The notes under the pieces are model-generated. The model was not told the origin of the DNA and searched no databases. It saw only the letters and a list, made by a program, of their open reading frames with translations. A program made the position numbers and the translations under genes. Positions 35,365 through 44,888 of a DNA stretch of 64,000 nucleotides are shown in pieces; position 1 is the first letter of the stretch, and each line of letters starts with the position of its first letter. The DNA lies in NCBI GenBank assembly GCA_963763015.1, contig CAVXML010000011.1:496001-560000 (forward strand), read 5' to 3'. Origin of the DNA: Fodinibacter sp963763015. Lineage in GTDB: Bacteria; Actinomycetota; Actinomycetes; Actinomycetales; Dermatophilaceae.

Positions 35365-35400
35365 GTGACCTCACTTCTCACACCGAGGGCAGCGGGATGA
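35365..35400 (+). other. 11-codon open frame between nuoK and nuoL (possible displaced nuoL start)
   Basis: A strong AAGGAG at 35354-35359 lies five bases ahead of GTG 35365, which opens an 11-codon frame (start VTSLLTPRAAG) ending in TGA overlapping the nuoL ATG at 35397. The ribosome site here is better than the GAGGG ahead of ATG 35397. It may be a coupling peptide, or the remnant of the original nuoL start split off by a small indel. Confidence 0.4.
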
Positions 35401-37298
35401 CCGCGGTCGACGCGAGCGGGGCCTCCTCCGTCGCGTGGCTGCTCGTCGCGCTGCCCCTGGTCGGCGCCGCCGTGCTGCTCCTCGGGGGGCGGCGCACCGA
35501 CCGGGTCGGGCCGCTCCTGGCGACCGGGCTCTCCTGGGGCTCGTTCGTCGTGGGGCTGGTGGTGCTCCTCCAGCTGGTCGGGCTCGCTGCCGAGGACCGG
35601 GCGCAGCAGCTGACGCTGTGGAACTGGGTTCCCGCAGGCGCCTTCCAGCTCGACGTCGGCCTGCTCGTCGACCCGCTCTCGATGAGCTTCGTCATGCTCA
35701 TCACGTTCGTCGGCTCCCTCATCCACGTGTACTCGCTGGGCTACATGGAGAACGACCCCGACAAGCGGCGGTTCTTCGCCTACCTCAACCTCTTCGTGGC
35801 ATCGATGCTGCTGCTCGTCCTCGCCGACTCCTACCTGCTCCTCTTCGTCGGCTGGGAGGGGGTCGGACTGGCCTCCTACCTGCTCATCGGCTTCTGGAAC
35901 TGGAACCCGGCCTACGCGACGGCGGCGAACAAGGCGTTCTTCGTCAACCGGGTCGGCGACCTCGGCCTGGCCATCGGCATCATGCTCATCTTCGTGACCT
36001 TCGGGGGAGTCGACTACGCCACCGTGTCCGAGGGTGCGGCGACCGCCTCGACGGCGACCCTGACGGCCATCGGGCTGCTCCTCCTCCTGGGCGCGTGCGG
36101 CAAGTCGGCCCAGTTCCCCCTGCAGTCCTGGCTCGGTGACGCGATGGCCGGTCCCACCCCGGTGTCCGCCCTCATCCACGCCGCGACGATGGTGACCGCC
36201 GGCGTGTACCTCGTGGTGCGCTCCAACCCCATCTACGACGGCGCTCCCGACGCACGGCTGGCCGTGGCGCTCGTGGGCGCCTTCACCCTGCTCTTCGGGG
36301 CCATCATCGGCTGCGCCAAGGACGACATCAAGAAGGCCCTGGCCGCCTCCACGATGAGCCAGATCGGCTACATGATGCTCGCCGCAGGACTGGGTCCCGT
36401 GGGGTACGCGTTCGCCATCTTCCACCTGCTCACCCACGGCTTCTTCAAGGCCGGCATGTTCCTCGGTGCCGGGTCGGTGATGCACGGGATGAACGACCGG
36501 GTCGACATGCGCAGGTACGGAGGCCTCTCGACGGTCATGAAGATCACGTGGGTCACCTTCGGTCTCGGGTGGCTCGCGATCCTCGGGGTACCGCCGTTCT
36601 CCGGGTTCTGGTCCAAGGACAAGGTGATCGAGGCCGCCTTCGTCGGCGAGGGGTGGCAGCCGTGGGTGCTCGGTGGTGCCGCGCTCGTCGGTGCCGGCAT
36701 CACCGCGTTCTACATGTCCCGGCTCTTCTTCATGACCTTCCACGGCGAGCGGCGCTGGGAGGACGACGTCCACCCGCACGAGTCGCCGCGCACCATGACC
36801 GTGCCGATGATCGTGCTGGCGGTCGGTTCGGCCGGACTGGGCCTGGTGCTCGGGCCCACCGGTGTCATCACGAGCTGGCTCGAGCCGGTGGTCGGTGAGC
36901 ACGGCGAGGAGCACCCGGTGCTCCCGGTGTGGGTCATCGTGACCCTGACGCTCCTGCTCGTCGCCGGGGGAGCGGCCTACGCGTGGTCCCGCTACGGCCG
37001 CGACCTGGTGCCGGAGGTCGCACCGAAGGGTGCCACCATCACGCGTGCGGCCCGCCAGGACCTCTACCAGGACGCCGTGAACGAGGGGCTGTTCATGCGC
37101 CCCGGCATCCACCTGACCCGCGGGCTGGTCTTCGCCGACGCCCGCGGTGTCGACGGCGCCGTCGGCGGCCTCGCGGCCCTCGTCGGCGGGGCGTCGTCGA
37201 GGTTGCGCCGCCTCCAGACGGGCTACGCCCGGTCCTATGCCCTGACGATGCTCACCGGTGTCGTCACCGTCCTCGGTGCCCTGTGGGTGATCCAGTGA
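35397..37298 (+). CDS. nuoL: NADH-quinone oxidoreductase subunit L
   Basis: Antiporter-like proton-pumping subunit, 633 aa, with 14+ helices. Conserved features: YSLGYMENDPDKRRFFAYLNLF, FVGWEGVGLASYLLIGFW with the key glutamate, FPLQSWLGDAMAGPTPVSALIHAATMVTAG, KDDIKKALAASTMSQIGYMMLAAG and the long C-terminal lateral helix region. N-terminus is taken at ATG 35397; an upstream GTG with a better ribosome site is out of frame with it. Confidence 0.95.
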   Translation: MTAVDASGASSVAWLLVALPLVGAAVLLLGGRRTDRVGPLLATGLSWGSFVVGLVVLLQLVGLAAEDRAQQLTLWNWVPAGAFQLDVGLLVDPLSMSFVMLITFVGSLIHVYSLGYMENDPDKRRFFAYLNLFVASMLLLVLADSYLLLFVGWEGVGLASYLLIGFWNWNPAYATAANKAFFVNRVGDLGLAIGIMLIFVTFGGVDYATVSEGAATASTATLTAIGLLLLLGACGKSAQFPLQSWLGDAMAGPTPVSALIHAATMVTAGVYLVVRSNPIYDGAPDARLAVALVGAFTLLFGAIIGCAKDDIKKALAASTMSQIGYMMLAAGLGPVGYAFAIFHLLTHGFFKAGMFLGAGSVMHGMNDRVDMRRYGGLSTVMKITWVTFGLGWLAILGVPPFSGFWSKDKVIEAAFVGEGWQPWVLGGAALVGAGITAFYMSRLFFMTFHGERRWEDDVHPHESPRTMTVPMIVLAVGSAGLGLVLGPTGVITSWLEPVVGEHGEEHPVLPVWVIVTLTLLLVAGGAAYAWSRYGRDLVPEVAPKGATITRAARQDLYQDAVNEGLFMRPGIHLTRGLVFADARGVDGAVGGLAALVGGASSRLRRLQTGYARSYALTMLTGVVTVLGALWVIQ

Positions 37299-38833
37299 AC
37301 TCCCTGCCCCTGCTCACCCTGATGATGGTCGTGCCCCTCGTGGGCGCGCTCGTCGTCGCCGCCCTGCCGGGCGGCACGGCGCGGCTGGCGAGGCCGATCG
37401 CCCTCGGGGCCTCGCTCGTCACGCTCCTCCTGGCGGTGCTCGCGTGGGTGCGGTTCGACTCCGGGGCGACCGAGCAGTTCCAGCTCGCCGAGGTCCACCC
37501 CTGGATCCCCCAGTTCGGGGTGTCCTACGCCCTCGGCGTCGACGGCATCGCGCTGGCGCTCATCGTCATGGCCGCCGTGCTCACCCCCGTCTGCCTCCTC
37601 GCCGCGTGGAACGACGTCACCGACGAGGGGTCCAGCCGGGAGAAGCGCTACTTCGCCCTCCTGCTCGTGCTCGAGGCGTTCATGGTGGGCGTGTTCGCGG
37701 CGACCGACGTCTTCCTCTTCTACGTCTTCTTCGAGGCGATGCTCATCCCGGTGTACTTCCTCATCGGGATGTTCGGGGGCCCGCGCCGCCAGTACGCCGC
37801 GGTGAAGTTCCTGCTGTTCTCGCTCGCCGGCGGGCTCGTCATGCTCGTGGCGGTGATCGCGGTCTACGTCGCGGGGCCGGGCGGCGACGACGGCTTCCTC
37901 GTCGAGAACCTCACCGGCAACCTCGAGGCCTCGACCGGCGCACTGCGGTGGATGTTCGTCGGGTTCTTCGTCGCCTTCGCCATCAAGGCGCCGATGTGGC
38001 CGGTGCACACCTGGCTCCCGGATGCCGCGACGGAGTCCCGGCCCGCGGTCGCCGTGCTCCTCGTCGGCGTCCTCGACAAGGTGGGCACCTACGGGATGAT
38101 CCGGTTCTGCCTCCAGCTGTTCCCGGAGGCGTCACAGTGGGCGACCCCGGTCGTCATCACGCTCGCCGTCATCTCGGTCGTCTACGGTGCGCTGCTGGCC
38201 ATCGGCCAGACCGACATGATGCGGCTCATCGCGTTCACCTCGATCAGCCACTTCGGGTTCATCGTCCTCGGCATCTTCGCGCTCACCAGCGTTGGTGGAG
38301 CGGGGTCCAGCCTCTACATGGTCAACCACGGGTTCTCCACGGCCGGGCTGTTCCTCCTCGCCGGGTTCCTCGTCGCGCGACGGGGATCCAAGCGGATCCC
38401 GGACTACGGCGGTTGGCAGCGGGTCACCCCCGTCCTGGCGGGCACCTTCCTCGTCGTCGGCCTGTCGAGCCTCGCGCTGCCCGGGCTGTCGTCCTTCGTG
38501 TCGGAGTTCCTCGTCCTCCAGGGCACGTTCATGCGCTACCGCGTGGCAGCGGTCATCGCCGCGTCCGGCATCGTCCTCGCCGCGCTGTACATCCTCCTCA
38601 TGTACCAGCGCCTCATGACCGGTCCCAGGCCGAGCTTCGGTGAGGCCGAGCCGCCGTCGGACCTCTCGTGGCGGGAGAAGGTCGTCGTGGCGCCGCTCAT
38701 CGCCTCCTTCCTCCTGCTGGGTGTCTTCCCCAAGCCGGTGCTCGACCTCGTCAACCCGGCCGTGGCCCGCACCCTCGACTTCGTCGGCGTCTCCGACCCC
38801 AGCCCCGCCAACGCCTCCGGGAGCAACCAGTGA
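37295..38833 (+). CDS. nuoM: NADH-quinone oxidoreductase subunit M
   Basis: Antiporter-like subunit, 512 aa. Conserved FEAMLIPVYFLIGMFGGPRRQYAA (key glutamate), APMWPVHTWLPDAATESRPAVAVLL, TDMMRLIAFTSISHFGFIVLG and GLSSFVSEFLVLQG. GTG start overlaps the nuoL stop by four bases; ends one base into nuoN. Confidence 0.96.
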   Translation: MNSLPLLTLMMVVPLVGALVVAALPGGTARLARPIALGASLVTLLLAVLAWVRFDSGATEQFQLAEVHPWIPQFGVSYALGVDGIALALIVMAAVLTPVCLLAAWNDVTDEGSSREKRYFALLLVLEAFMVGVFAATDVFLFYVFFEAMLIPVYFLIGMFGGPRRQYAAVKFLLFSLAGGLVMLVAVIAVYVAGPGGDDGFLVENLTGNLEASTGALRWMFVGFFVAFAIKAPMWPVHTWLPDAATESRPAVAVLLVGVLDKVGTYGMIRFCLQLFPEASQWATPVVITLAVISVVYGALLAIGQTDMMRLIAFTSISHFGFIVLGIFALTSVGGAGSSLYMVNHGFSTAGLFLLAGFLVARRGSKRIPDYGGWQRVTPVLAGTFLVVGLSSLALPGLSSFVSEFLVLQGTFMRYRVAAVIAASGIVLAALYILLMYQRLMTGPRPSFGEAEPPSDLSWREKVVVAPLIASFLLLGVFPKPVLDLVNPAVARTLDFVGVSDPSPANASGSNQ

Positions 38834-40386
38834 TGCCCGCCGCAGAGTTCCAGGCCGTGTCGGTCGACTACGCCGCCGTCGGGCCGCTGCTCATCGTTGC
38901 CGCTGGAGCCCTGGTCGGCGTGCTCGTCGAGGCGTTCTCCCCCCGGCGCAGCCGGCACGCCGTGCAGGTCGGGCTCACCACGGTGACGCTGCTCGCCGCG
39001 TTCGTCGTGCTGGTCATCTGGTCGCGCGAGTCGACGACGGTGACGCTCGGCGGCTCGGTCGTCGTGGACGGCGTCTCCCTGTTCCTCATGGGCTCGATAC
39101 TCGTCCTGTCCGTGCTCGGGGTCCTCGTGATGGCGGAGCGCTTCGGCGGCGTCGGGTCCGACGCCTTCACGCCGATGGGCTCCTCGACGCCCGGGTCCCC
39201 ACAGGAGGACACCGCCACCCGGGCCGGGTACGCCACGTCGGAGGTCTTCCCGCTGACCCTCTTCTCGGTCCTGGGCATGCTCGTGTTCGTCACCGCGAAC
39301 GACCTCATCACCCTCTTCGTCGGGCTCGAGGTGCTCTCGCTCCCGCTCTACGTCATGACCGGGCTGGCGCGTCGCCGCCGCCTCCTCTCGCAGGAGGCCG
39401 CGCTGAAGTACTTCCTTCTCGGAGCCTTCTCCAGCGCCTTCCTGCTCTTCGGGTCGGCACTGCTCTACGGCTACGCGGGGTCCTCCGACCTGAGCGCCAT
39501 CTCGGCGGCCATCTCCACCGCGGCGGGCGACCTCGACGGTCTCCTCGTTCCCGGGGTCGTCCTCACCATGGTCGGCCTGCTCTTCAAGGTCGGCGCGGTG
39601 CCGTTCCACTCGTGGGTACCGGACGTCTACCAGGGCGCTCCGACGCCGGTCACCGGGTTCATGGCGGCCTGCACCAAGATCGCGGCGTTCGGGGCGATCC
39701 TGCGCCTGGCCTACGTCGGCGTCGGCGCCAACCGGTGGGACTGGCAGATGGGCCTCGTGGTCGTCGCGGCCCTCACCATGGTCGTCGGCGCCGTGCTGTC
39801 GGTGACCCAGACCGACGTCAAGCGACTCCTCGCGTACTCCTCCATCGCGCACGCGGGCTTCATCCTCGTCGGCGTGCTCGCCTTCTCCCGCGAGGGCATC
39901 GGCGGGGTGCTCTTCTACCTGGCGGCCTACGGCTTCATGACGATCGCCGCCTTCGGCATCGTCGCCATGGTGCGCCAGGGCGGCTCGGAGGCCTCCCACC
40001 TGTCGCAGTGGGCCGGTCTCGGGCGGCGGCACCCGGTCGTCGCCGGCACCTTCGCCTTCCTCCTCCTCGCCTTCGCGGGCATCCCGCTGACCTCGGGCTT
40101 CACCGCGAAGTACGCCGCGTTCGCGCCGGCAGTGGCCTCCGGGACGACCGGAACGGTCCTCGTCGTCATCGGTGTCATCGCGTCGGCAGTGACGGCGTTC
40201 GTCTACGTCCGCCTCATCGTGCTCATGTACTTCACCGAGCCGGCGGGTGACGAGGTGGTGGCGCTCACCCCGTCCATCCCCTCGACCGTCGCCATCACGG
40301 TGGGGGTCCTCGTCACGGTCCTGGCCGGCGTCGTCCCCGGGCTGGCCCTCGACCTCGCGAGCTCGGCGTCCGAGTTCATCCTGTGA
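38833..40386 (+). CDS. nuoN: NADH-quinone oxidoreductase subunit N
   Basis: Antiporter-like subunit, 517 aa. Conserved LFVGLEVLSLPLYVMTG with the key glutamate, KVGAVPFHSWVPDVYQGAPTPVTGFMA, TDVKRLLAYSSIAHAGFILVG and GIPLTSGFTAKYAAF. A loop of ~30 polar residues (around 105-135) separates early helices. Last gene of the complex I set; overlaps the prenyl synthase gene by four bases. Confidence 0.96.
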   Translation: MPAAEFQAVSVDYAAVGPLLIVAAGALVGVLVEAFSPRRSRHAVQVGLTTVTLLAAFVVLVIWSRESTTVTLGGSVVVDGVSLFLMGSILVLSVLGVLVMAERFGGVGSDAFTPMGSSTPGSPQEDTATRAGYATSEVFPLTLFSVLGMLVFVTANDLITLFVGLEVLSLPLYVMTGLARRRRLLSQEAALKYFLLGAFSSAFLLFGSALLYGYAGSSDLSAISAAISTAAGDLDGLLVPGVVLTMVGLLFKVGAVPFHSWVPDVYQGAPTPVTGFMAACTKIAAFGAILRLAYVGVGANRWDWQMGLVVVAALTMVVGAVLSVTQTDVKRLLAYSSIAHAGFILVGVLAFSREGIGGVLFYLAAYGFMTIAAFGIVAMVRQGGSEASHLSQWAGLGRRHPVVAGTFAFLLLAFAGIPLTSGFTAKYAAFAPAVASGTTGTVLVVIGVIASAVTAFVYVRLIVLMYFTEPAGDEVVALTPSIPSTVAITVGVLVTVLAGVVPGLALDLASSASEFIL

Positions 40387-41411
40387 CCCCCGTGTCCGCG
40401 GAACCGGCGCAGCGGGGCACCCCCTCGGTGCTCGAGCTGCCCGGTGCCTCGGACCGGCTGCGAGAGCGGCTCACCGACGGCCTGGCGGCGGTCAACGAGC
40501 TCATCGCCCTACGCGTCGACCACGACGACCCCTTCATCGCCGAGGCCGGCTCGCACCTCACGGCAGCGGGCGGCAAGCGCTTCCGCCCGTTGCTCACCCT
40601 GCTCGCGGCGGAGCTCGGCCGAGGCATCGACGAGCGCGTCGTGGCTGCGGCGGCGGGGGTGGAGCTGACGCACCTGGCGTCGCTGTACCACGACGACGTC
40701 ATGGACGAGGCCGACCTGCGGCGGGGCGCGCCCAGCGCGAACTTCGCCTACGGCAACTCGACCGCGATCCTCGTGGGCGACCTACTGTTCGGCACGGCAT
40801 CCGACATCGTCGCCGACCTGGGGCCGGATGCCGTGAAGATCCAGGCCCAGACCTTCATGCGCCTCTGCTCGGGCCAGATCCGCGACGCCCGGCCCGCCCC
40901 GGCGGGGACCGACGCCGTCGATTACTACCTGCAGGTACTCGCCGACAAGACCGGCGTGCTCATCGCCACCGCCGCTCGGTACGGCGCCATGTTCGCGGGG
41001 TGCCCCGACGACGTCGTCGAGACGATGCGCGAGTACGGCGAGCGCCTGGGCGTCGCCTTCCAGCTCGCGGACGACCTCATCGACATCGCCTCCGACACCG
41101 ACGAGACCGGCAAGCGGCCAGGCACCGACCTGCGCGAGGGCAAGCGGACCCTTCCGGTCCTCCACGTGCTGGCCTCGACGGACCCCGCCGACGCCCACCT
41201 CCGCAGCCTGCTCTCCGGCGAGCTCACGGACGACGAGACCGTCACCGAGGCGCTCACGTTGCTGCGGGTGCATCCGGCGATGGACCGGGCACGCCGGCAC
41301 ACCGACGCCGTGGCGCTGCGGGCCCAGCGGGTGCTCGCGTCGCTCCCGCCCAGCGACGCGAAGGACGCGCTCCACGCCCTCGCGACCGGTGTCGTGACGC
41401 GGGTCGGCTGA
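40383..41411 (+). CDS. Long-chain polyprenyl diphosphate synthase (menaquinone side chain)
   Basis: Trans-prenyltransferase, 342 aa, soluble. Motif GGKRFRP at ~63-69, first aspartate-rich motif DDVMD at 104-108 and second DDLID at 230-234. The residues before DDVMD are small (ASLYH), as in enzymes making long products. It starts at GTG within the nuoN stop, so it is translated from the nuo mRNA. In mycobacteria the equivalent gene (Rv0562) lies beside menG and menJ. It most likely makes the hepta- to nonaprenyl tail used by MenA; product length cannot be read from the sequence. Confidence 0.9.
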   Translation: MTPVSAEPAQRGTPSVLELPGASDRLRERLTDGLAAVNELIALRVDHDDPFIAEAGSHLTAAGGKRFRPLLTLLAAELGRGIDERVVAAAAGVELTHLASLYHDDVMDEADLRRGAPSANFAYGNSTAILVGDLLFGTASDIVADLGPDAVKIQAQTFMRLCSGQIRDARPAPAGTDAVDYYLQVLADKTGVLIATAARYGAMFAGCPDDVVETMREYGERLGVAFQLADDLIDIASDTDETGKRPGTDLREGKRTLPVLHVLASTDPADAHLRSLLSGELTDDETVTEALTLLRVHPAMDRARRHTDAVALRAQRVLASLPPSDAKDALHALATGVVTRVG

Positions 41412-41418
41412 CGGCGGC

Positions 41419-42597
41419 GTGGGCCGGCACCAGGGTCCGGCAGCGAGCGGAGAGGCGCAGTGGGAGGTGCCGACCGCCGGCTTGCCGGCGCCGCTCGTGG
41501 CGGTCGACCTCGAGGCGTTCGACGCCAACGCCGACGACCTCGTGCGGCGGGCCGGCGGCCTCCCGGTGCGCGTCGCGTCCAAGTCGGTGCGGTGCCGGGC
41601 ACTGCTCGAGCGTGCCCTGGCCCGGCCGGGCTTCACCGGAGTCATGGCGTACGCCGTGCCCGAGGCGGTGTGGCTGGCGGACCACGGCGTGCGCGACGTC
41701 TTCGTCGCCTATCCCAGCGTCGACGTCGCGGCACTGCGCGCCGTGGCGACCGACGAGCACCGGCGCTCCGAGGTCACCGTCACCATCGACAGCGTCGAGC
41801 ACGTGCGCTGGCTGCGCGAGAACGTGGGTGTCGAGGCCACCGGCCTCGGGGTGGCCGTCGACGTGGACGCCTCCCTGCGGCTGGGACGGCTGCACCTCGG
41901 GGTGCGCCGGTCACCCACGCGGTCGCCGACCGAGGCCCTCGCCGTGGTGCGTGCCGCGGTGGGTGCTGGCCTCGACGTACGCGGCCTGATGTTCTACGAC
42001 GCCCAGGTGGCCGGGCTCCCGGATGCAGGCCCGCACGTCCGCGCCGTCAAGCGGCGCTCGGTGCGTCGGCTGGAGGAGCGCCGCGCGGCCGTCGTGGGGG
42101 CGGTGCGCCGGGAGGTGGACCTGCGGTTCGTCAACGCGGGTGGCACCGGCAGCCTCCACCTCTTCGGCGGTGACCGGACCGTCACCGAGCTGGCGGCCGG
42201 CTCGGGGCTCTACGGCCCGACGCTCTTCGACGGCTACGACGACTTCCGGCCGCGCCCGGCGATGGCCTTCGCGCTGCCGGTCGTCCGGCGACCCGCTGCC
42301 GGCCACGTCACGGCCTCCGGCGGGGGCTACGTTGCCAGTGGTGCGCCGGGCTGGTCACGGGTCCCCTCCCCGCTCCGGCGCGGGCTGGCACTGGTGCGCG
42401 CCGAGGGGACCGGCGAGGTGCAGACCCCGCTGCACGGCAGCGATGCCGACGGCCTGCGAATGGGTGACCGGGTCTGGATGCGCGGGGCGAAGGCGGGCGA
42501 GCTGCTCGAGCGCTTCTCGGAGGTCCACCTCGTGTCCGGGTGCGAGCTGGTCGAGACCGTTCCCAGCTACCGGGGCGAGGGGAGGTGCTTCGGGTGA
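41419..42597 (+). CDS. PLP-dependent alanine racemase-like (DSD1/D-threonine aldolase type) enzyme
   Basis: 392 aa fold-type III PLP enzyme. N-terminal alanine racemase-like barrel with the Schiff-base lysine at Lys55 (VASKSVR), followed by a C-terminal domain with the metal-site-like pattern ending LVSGCELVETVPSYRG. It resembles amino acid deaminase/aldolase family proteins such as D-threonine aldolase and D-serine dehydratase. Substrate unknown. Starts at GTG 41419, seven bases after the prenyl synthase stop, and overlaps the next gene by four bases. Confidence 0.8.
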   Translation: MGRHQGPAASGEAQWEVPTAGLPAPLVAVDLEAFDANADDLVRRAGGLPVRVASKSVRCRALLERALARPGFTGVMAYAVPEAVWLADHGVRDVFVAYPSVDVAALRAVATDEHRRSEVTVTIDSVEHVRWLRENVGVEATGLGVAVDVDASLRLGRLHLGVRRSPTRSPTEALAVVRAAVGAGLDVRGLMFYDAQVAGLPDAGPHVRAVKRRSVRRLEERRAAVVGAVRREVDLRFVNAGGTGSLHLFGGDRTVTELAAGSGLYGPTLFDGYDDFRPRPAMAFALPVVRRPAAGHVTASGGGYVASGAPGWSRVPSPLRRGLALVRAEGTGEVQTPLHGSDADGLRMGDRVWMRGAKAGELLERFSEVHLVSGCELVETVPSYRGEGRCFG

Positions 42598-43898
42598 CGG
42601 CCACCTGGCGCAACTGGGCCGGGACGGTGCTCGCCCGGCCCGCCGAGGTCCGGCGGGCCGGCTCGAGCGCCGACGTGGTGACCGCCGTCACGGATGCCGG
42701 GCGGCGCGGGTTGCCGGTCCGGGTCGCCGGGTCGGGACACTCCTTCACACCGCTCGTGGCAACCGACGGCATCCTCCTGCAGCTCGACGGGCTCAGTGGA
42801 CTGGTGGACGTGGACGCCGAGCGGCTGCGGGTCCGAGTGGGTGCCGGGACGCCGATGCACGTCCTCAACCCCGCGCTGCAGTCGCTGGGCCTGGCCCTGC
42901 CCAACCTCGGGGACATCGACCGCCAGACCATCAGCGGCGCCATCGCCACGGGCACCCACGGCACCGGCGCGCGTCTCCAGGGGATGGCCGCGGCCGTCAG
43001 CGGTCTGACGATGGTGCTGGCCGACGGCTCGTCGCTGCGCTGCTCGGCGGAGCGCGATCCAGAGGTGTTCGCCGCCGCCCGGGTGGGTCTCGGTGCTCTC
43101 GGCGTGGTCACGGAGGTCGAGCTGCAGTGCGTCCCCGCGTTCCGGTTGCACGCCAAGGAGGCCGCGGAGTCGCTGGACGGACTGCTCCCGGTCCTGCAGG
43201 GCGAGGCCGACGCGCACGACCACGTCGACATGCTGTGGTTCCCGCACACCGACCGTGTCCTCGTGAAGCGCAACGACCGGGTCGGCCACGGTGAGGGGCC
43301 GGGGCCCCTGCCATCCTGGCGTGCCCGGCTCGAGGACCACCTCCTCGCCAACCGCCTCTTCGAGGGGGTCAACCGGCTGGCCACGGCTCGACCGGGTCTC
43401 GTCCCGAGGCTGAACCGGCTCGCCGCCCGGCTGCTGGGTGCCCGCGAGTTCGCCGACGACTCATGGAAGGTGTTCTGCTCCTCCCGGGAGGTGTGCTTCG
43501 TCGAGAGCGAGTACGCGGTTCCGCGCGCCTCGGTGGCGGCGGTGCTCGAGGGGCTCCGGGCGTGGTTCGCCCGAACCGGCGCTCCGGTCCCGTTCCCCGT
43601 GGAGGTGCGGTTCATCGGTGCCGACGAGGTGTGGCTGTCGACGGCGTACGAGCGCGACAGCGCGTACGTCGCCGTGCACCAGTACCACCGGATGGACGCG
43701 AGACCACTCCTCGGGGCGTTCGAGGCCATCGTCGCCGAGCACGACGGACGCCCGCACTGGGGCAAGCTGCACAGCGTGGACGCCGGCCGCCTCGCTCGTC
43801 TCTATCCGAGGTTCGACGACTTCCGGGCGGTCCGGGACCGCCTCGACCCGGAGCGCCGCTTCACCAACGACCATCTCCGCCACCTCCTCGGCGACTGA
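42594..43898 (+). CDS. FAD-linked sugar-1,4-lactone oxidase/dehydrogenase
   Basis: 434 aa of the vanillyl-alcohol oxidase family. FAD-binding AGSGHSF (~residues 47-53), DRQTISGAIATGTHGTG (~105-121), and a C-terminal ALO domain with the PHWGK motif. It matches L-gulono-1,4-lactone dehydrogenase/D-arabinono-lactone oxidase proteins of actinobacteria (Rv1771-like). GTG 42594 is chosen over GTG 42585 because GAGGGGAGG ends eight bases before it. Coupled to the PLP enzyme gene. Confidence 0.85.
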   Translation: MTATWRNWAGTVLARPAEVRRAGSSADVVTAVTDAGRRGLPVRVAGSGHSFTPLVATDGILLQLDGLSGLVDVDAERLRVRVGAGTPMHVLNPALQSLGLALPNLGDIDRQTISGAIATGTHGTGARLQGMAAAVSGLTMVLADGSSLRCSAERDPEVFAAARVGLGALGVVTEVELQCVPAFRLHAKEAAESLDGLLPVLQGEADAHDHVDMLWFPHTDRVLVKRNDRVGHGEGPGPLPSWRARLEDHLLANRLFEGVNRLATARPGLVPRLNRLAARLLGAREFADDSWKVFCSSREVCFVESEYAVPRASVAAVLEGLRAWFARTGAPVPFPVEVRFIGADEVWLSTAYERDSAYVAVHQYHRMDARPLLGAFEAIVAEHDGRPHWGKLHSVDAGRLARLYPRFDDFRAVRDRLDPERRFTNDHLRHLLGD

Positions 43899-43935
43899 CC
43901 CCAGCCAGGTGCGTGGACGTGGGAGCATTCGTCGC

Positions 43936-44394
43936 GTGACCGACAGCCCGCCGCCTCGTGACCGAGCCACCCGGAAGGTGGACGCCCTCGCGATGCTGGC
44001 CACCCCGGGGATCGACGTGTGGGTCGCCACCGCGTCGCCGACGCCCACCGCTCACCTGGTCCCGGTGTCCCTGGCGTGGGTCGACGAACGCGTGGTCATC
44101 GCCGTGGAGGCCCGCTCCGTCACGGCCCGGAACCTCACGGCGTCCGGGGCGGCCCGACTGGCCCTCGGGACGACGCGCGACGTCGTGATGGTCGACGCCA
44201 GCCTGGAGTCGACCGTTGACGCGGGCGACAGCGGCCCGCTGGGCGTCGCGTACGCGGAGCAGGCCGACTGGGACCCCAGGCGCGTCGACGGCTACGTGTT
44301 CCTCGTGCTCCGGCCGGTCCGGCTGCAGGCGTGGCGGGAGGCGGACGAGATGCCCGCGCGCACCCTCATGCGCGACGGCACCTGGCTGGTCTAG
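43936..44394 (+). CDS. PPOX-class F420/FMN split-barrel protein
   Basis: 152 aa of the pyridoxamine 5'-phosphate oxidase-like superfamily, resembling the probable F420-dependent TIGR03668 group: the N-terminal helix, HLVPVSLAWVDERVVIAVE and RNLTASGAARLALGTTRDVVMVDA strands, then a WDPRRVDGYVFLVLRPVRLQAW end. Likely an oxidoreductase using F420 or flavin; substrate unknown. GTG 43936 with a GAGCAT box seven bases upstream. Its 3' end overlaps the opposing gene. Confidence 0.75.
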   Translation: MTDSPPPRDRATRKVDALAMLATPGIDVWVATASPTPTAHLVPVSLAWVDERVVIAVEARSVTARNLTASGAARLALGTTRDVVMVDASLESTVDAGDSGPLGVAYAEQADWDPRRVDGYVFLVLRPVRLQAWREADEMPARTLMRDGTWLV

Positions 44395-44849
44395 CGCCCC
44401 CCGGACTCCGTGCCCGGTTCGCTGACCCCGCGCGCCGCGACGTAGGCCGGCTCGCGAAGCCGGCCCACGACGGGGTACTGCTGCGTGCCGGGAAGCTCGT
44501 GGACCACGGGGTCGTGGCGGTCCGACAGCGCGTCGGGCCCGAGGACCGCGCCCCGGGACAGGGTTCCGACGTCGTGCCACGGGCCGGTGCCGTGCGCCGC
44601 CGAGAGGACCATCGAGGCGGGCAGCCCCAGGTCCCCGACCGGCCCCGGTCCAGCGGCCACGAGCCGCACGACAAGGGCCCCACGCTGAGAGCGCACCGGG
44701 AGCAGGGTCGCCGCCCACGTCACACCCTTGGGGTGGAGCGGCCGCCCACGGCGTATCCGTGCCACGGCGCCGAACAGCCCGGCGAGGGCGAGGCCCCCGA
44801 CAGCGGCCGCCCCCTCGACGCCCTGCTGCACGATCTCTCCGCATGGCAC
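44391..44849 (-). CDS. Unrecognised protein, resembling N-terminus of actinobacterial phosphodiesterase/catalase-like family
   Basis: 152 aa. The start (residues ~20-50), with ARIRRGRPLHPKGVTWAATL, resembles proteins annotated loosely as phosphodiesterase or catalase-like in actinomycetes. The rest is rich in Gly, Val and Pro with PVVGRLREPAYVAAR near the end. The middle segment of that family seems shortened. Third-base G/C is high, supporting coding. The exact start (GTG 44849) is uncertain; another GTG lies 18 bases later. Convergent with, and overlapping by four bases, the split-barrel gene. Confidence 0.45.
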   Translation of the reverse strand: MPCGEIVQQGVEGAAAVGGLALAGLFGAVARIRRGRPLHPKGVTWAATLLPVRSQRGALVVRLVAAGPGPVGDLGLPASMVLSAAHGTGPWHDVGTLSRGAVLGPDALSDRHDPVVHELPGTQQYPVVGRLREPAYVAARGVSEPGTESGGR

Positions 44850-44888
44850 CGCACGGCCCTACCCCTCAGCGGTCACGGCACACGTGGC

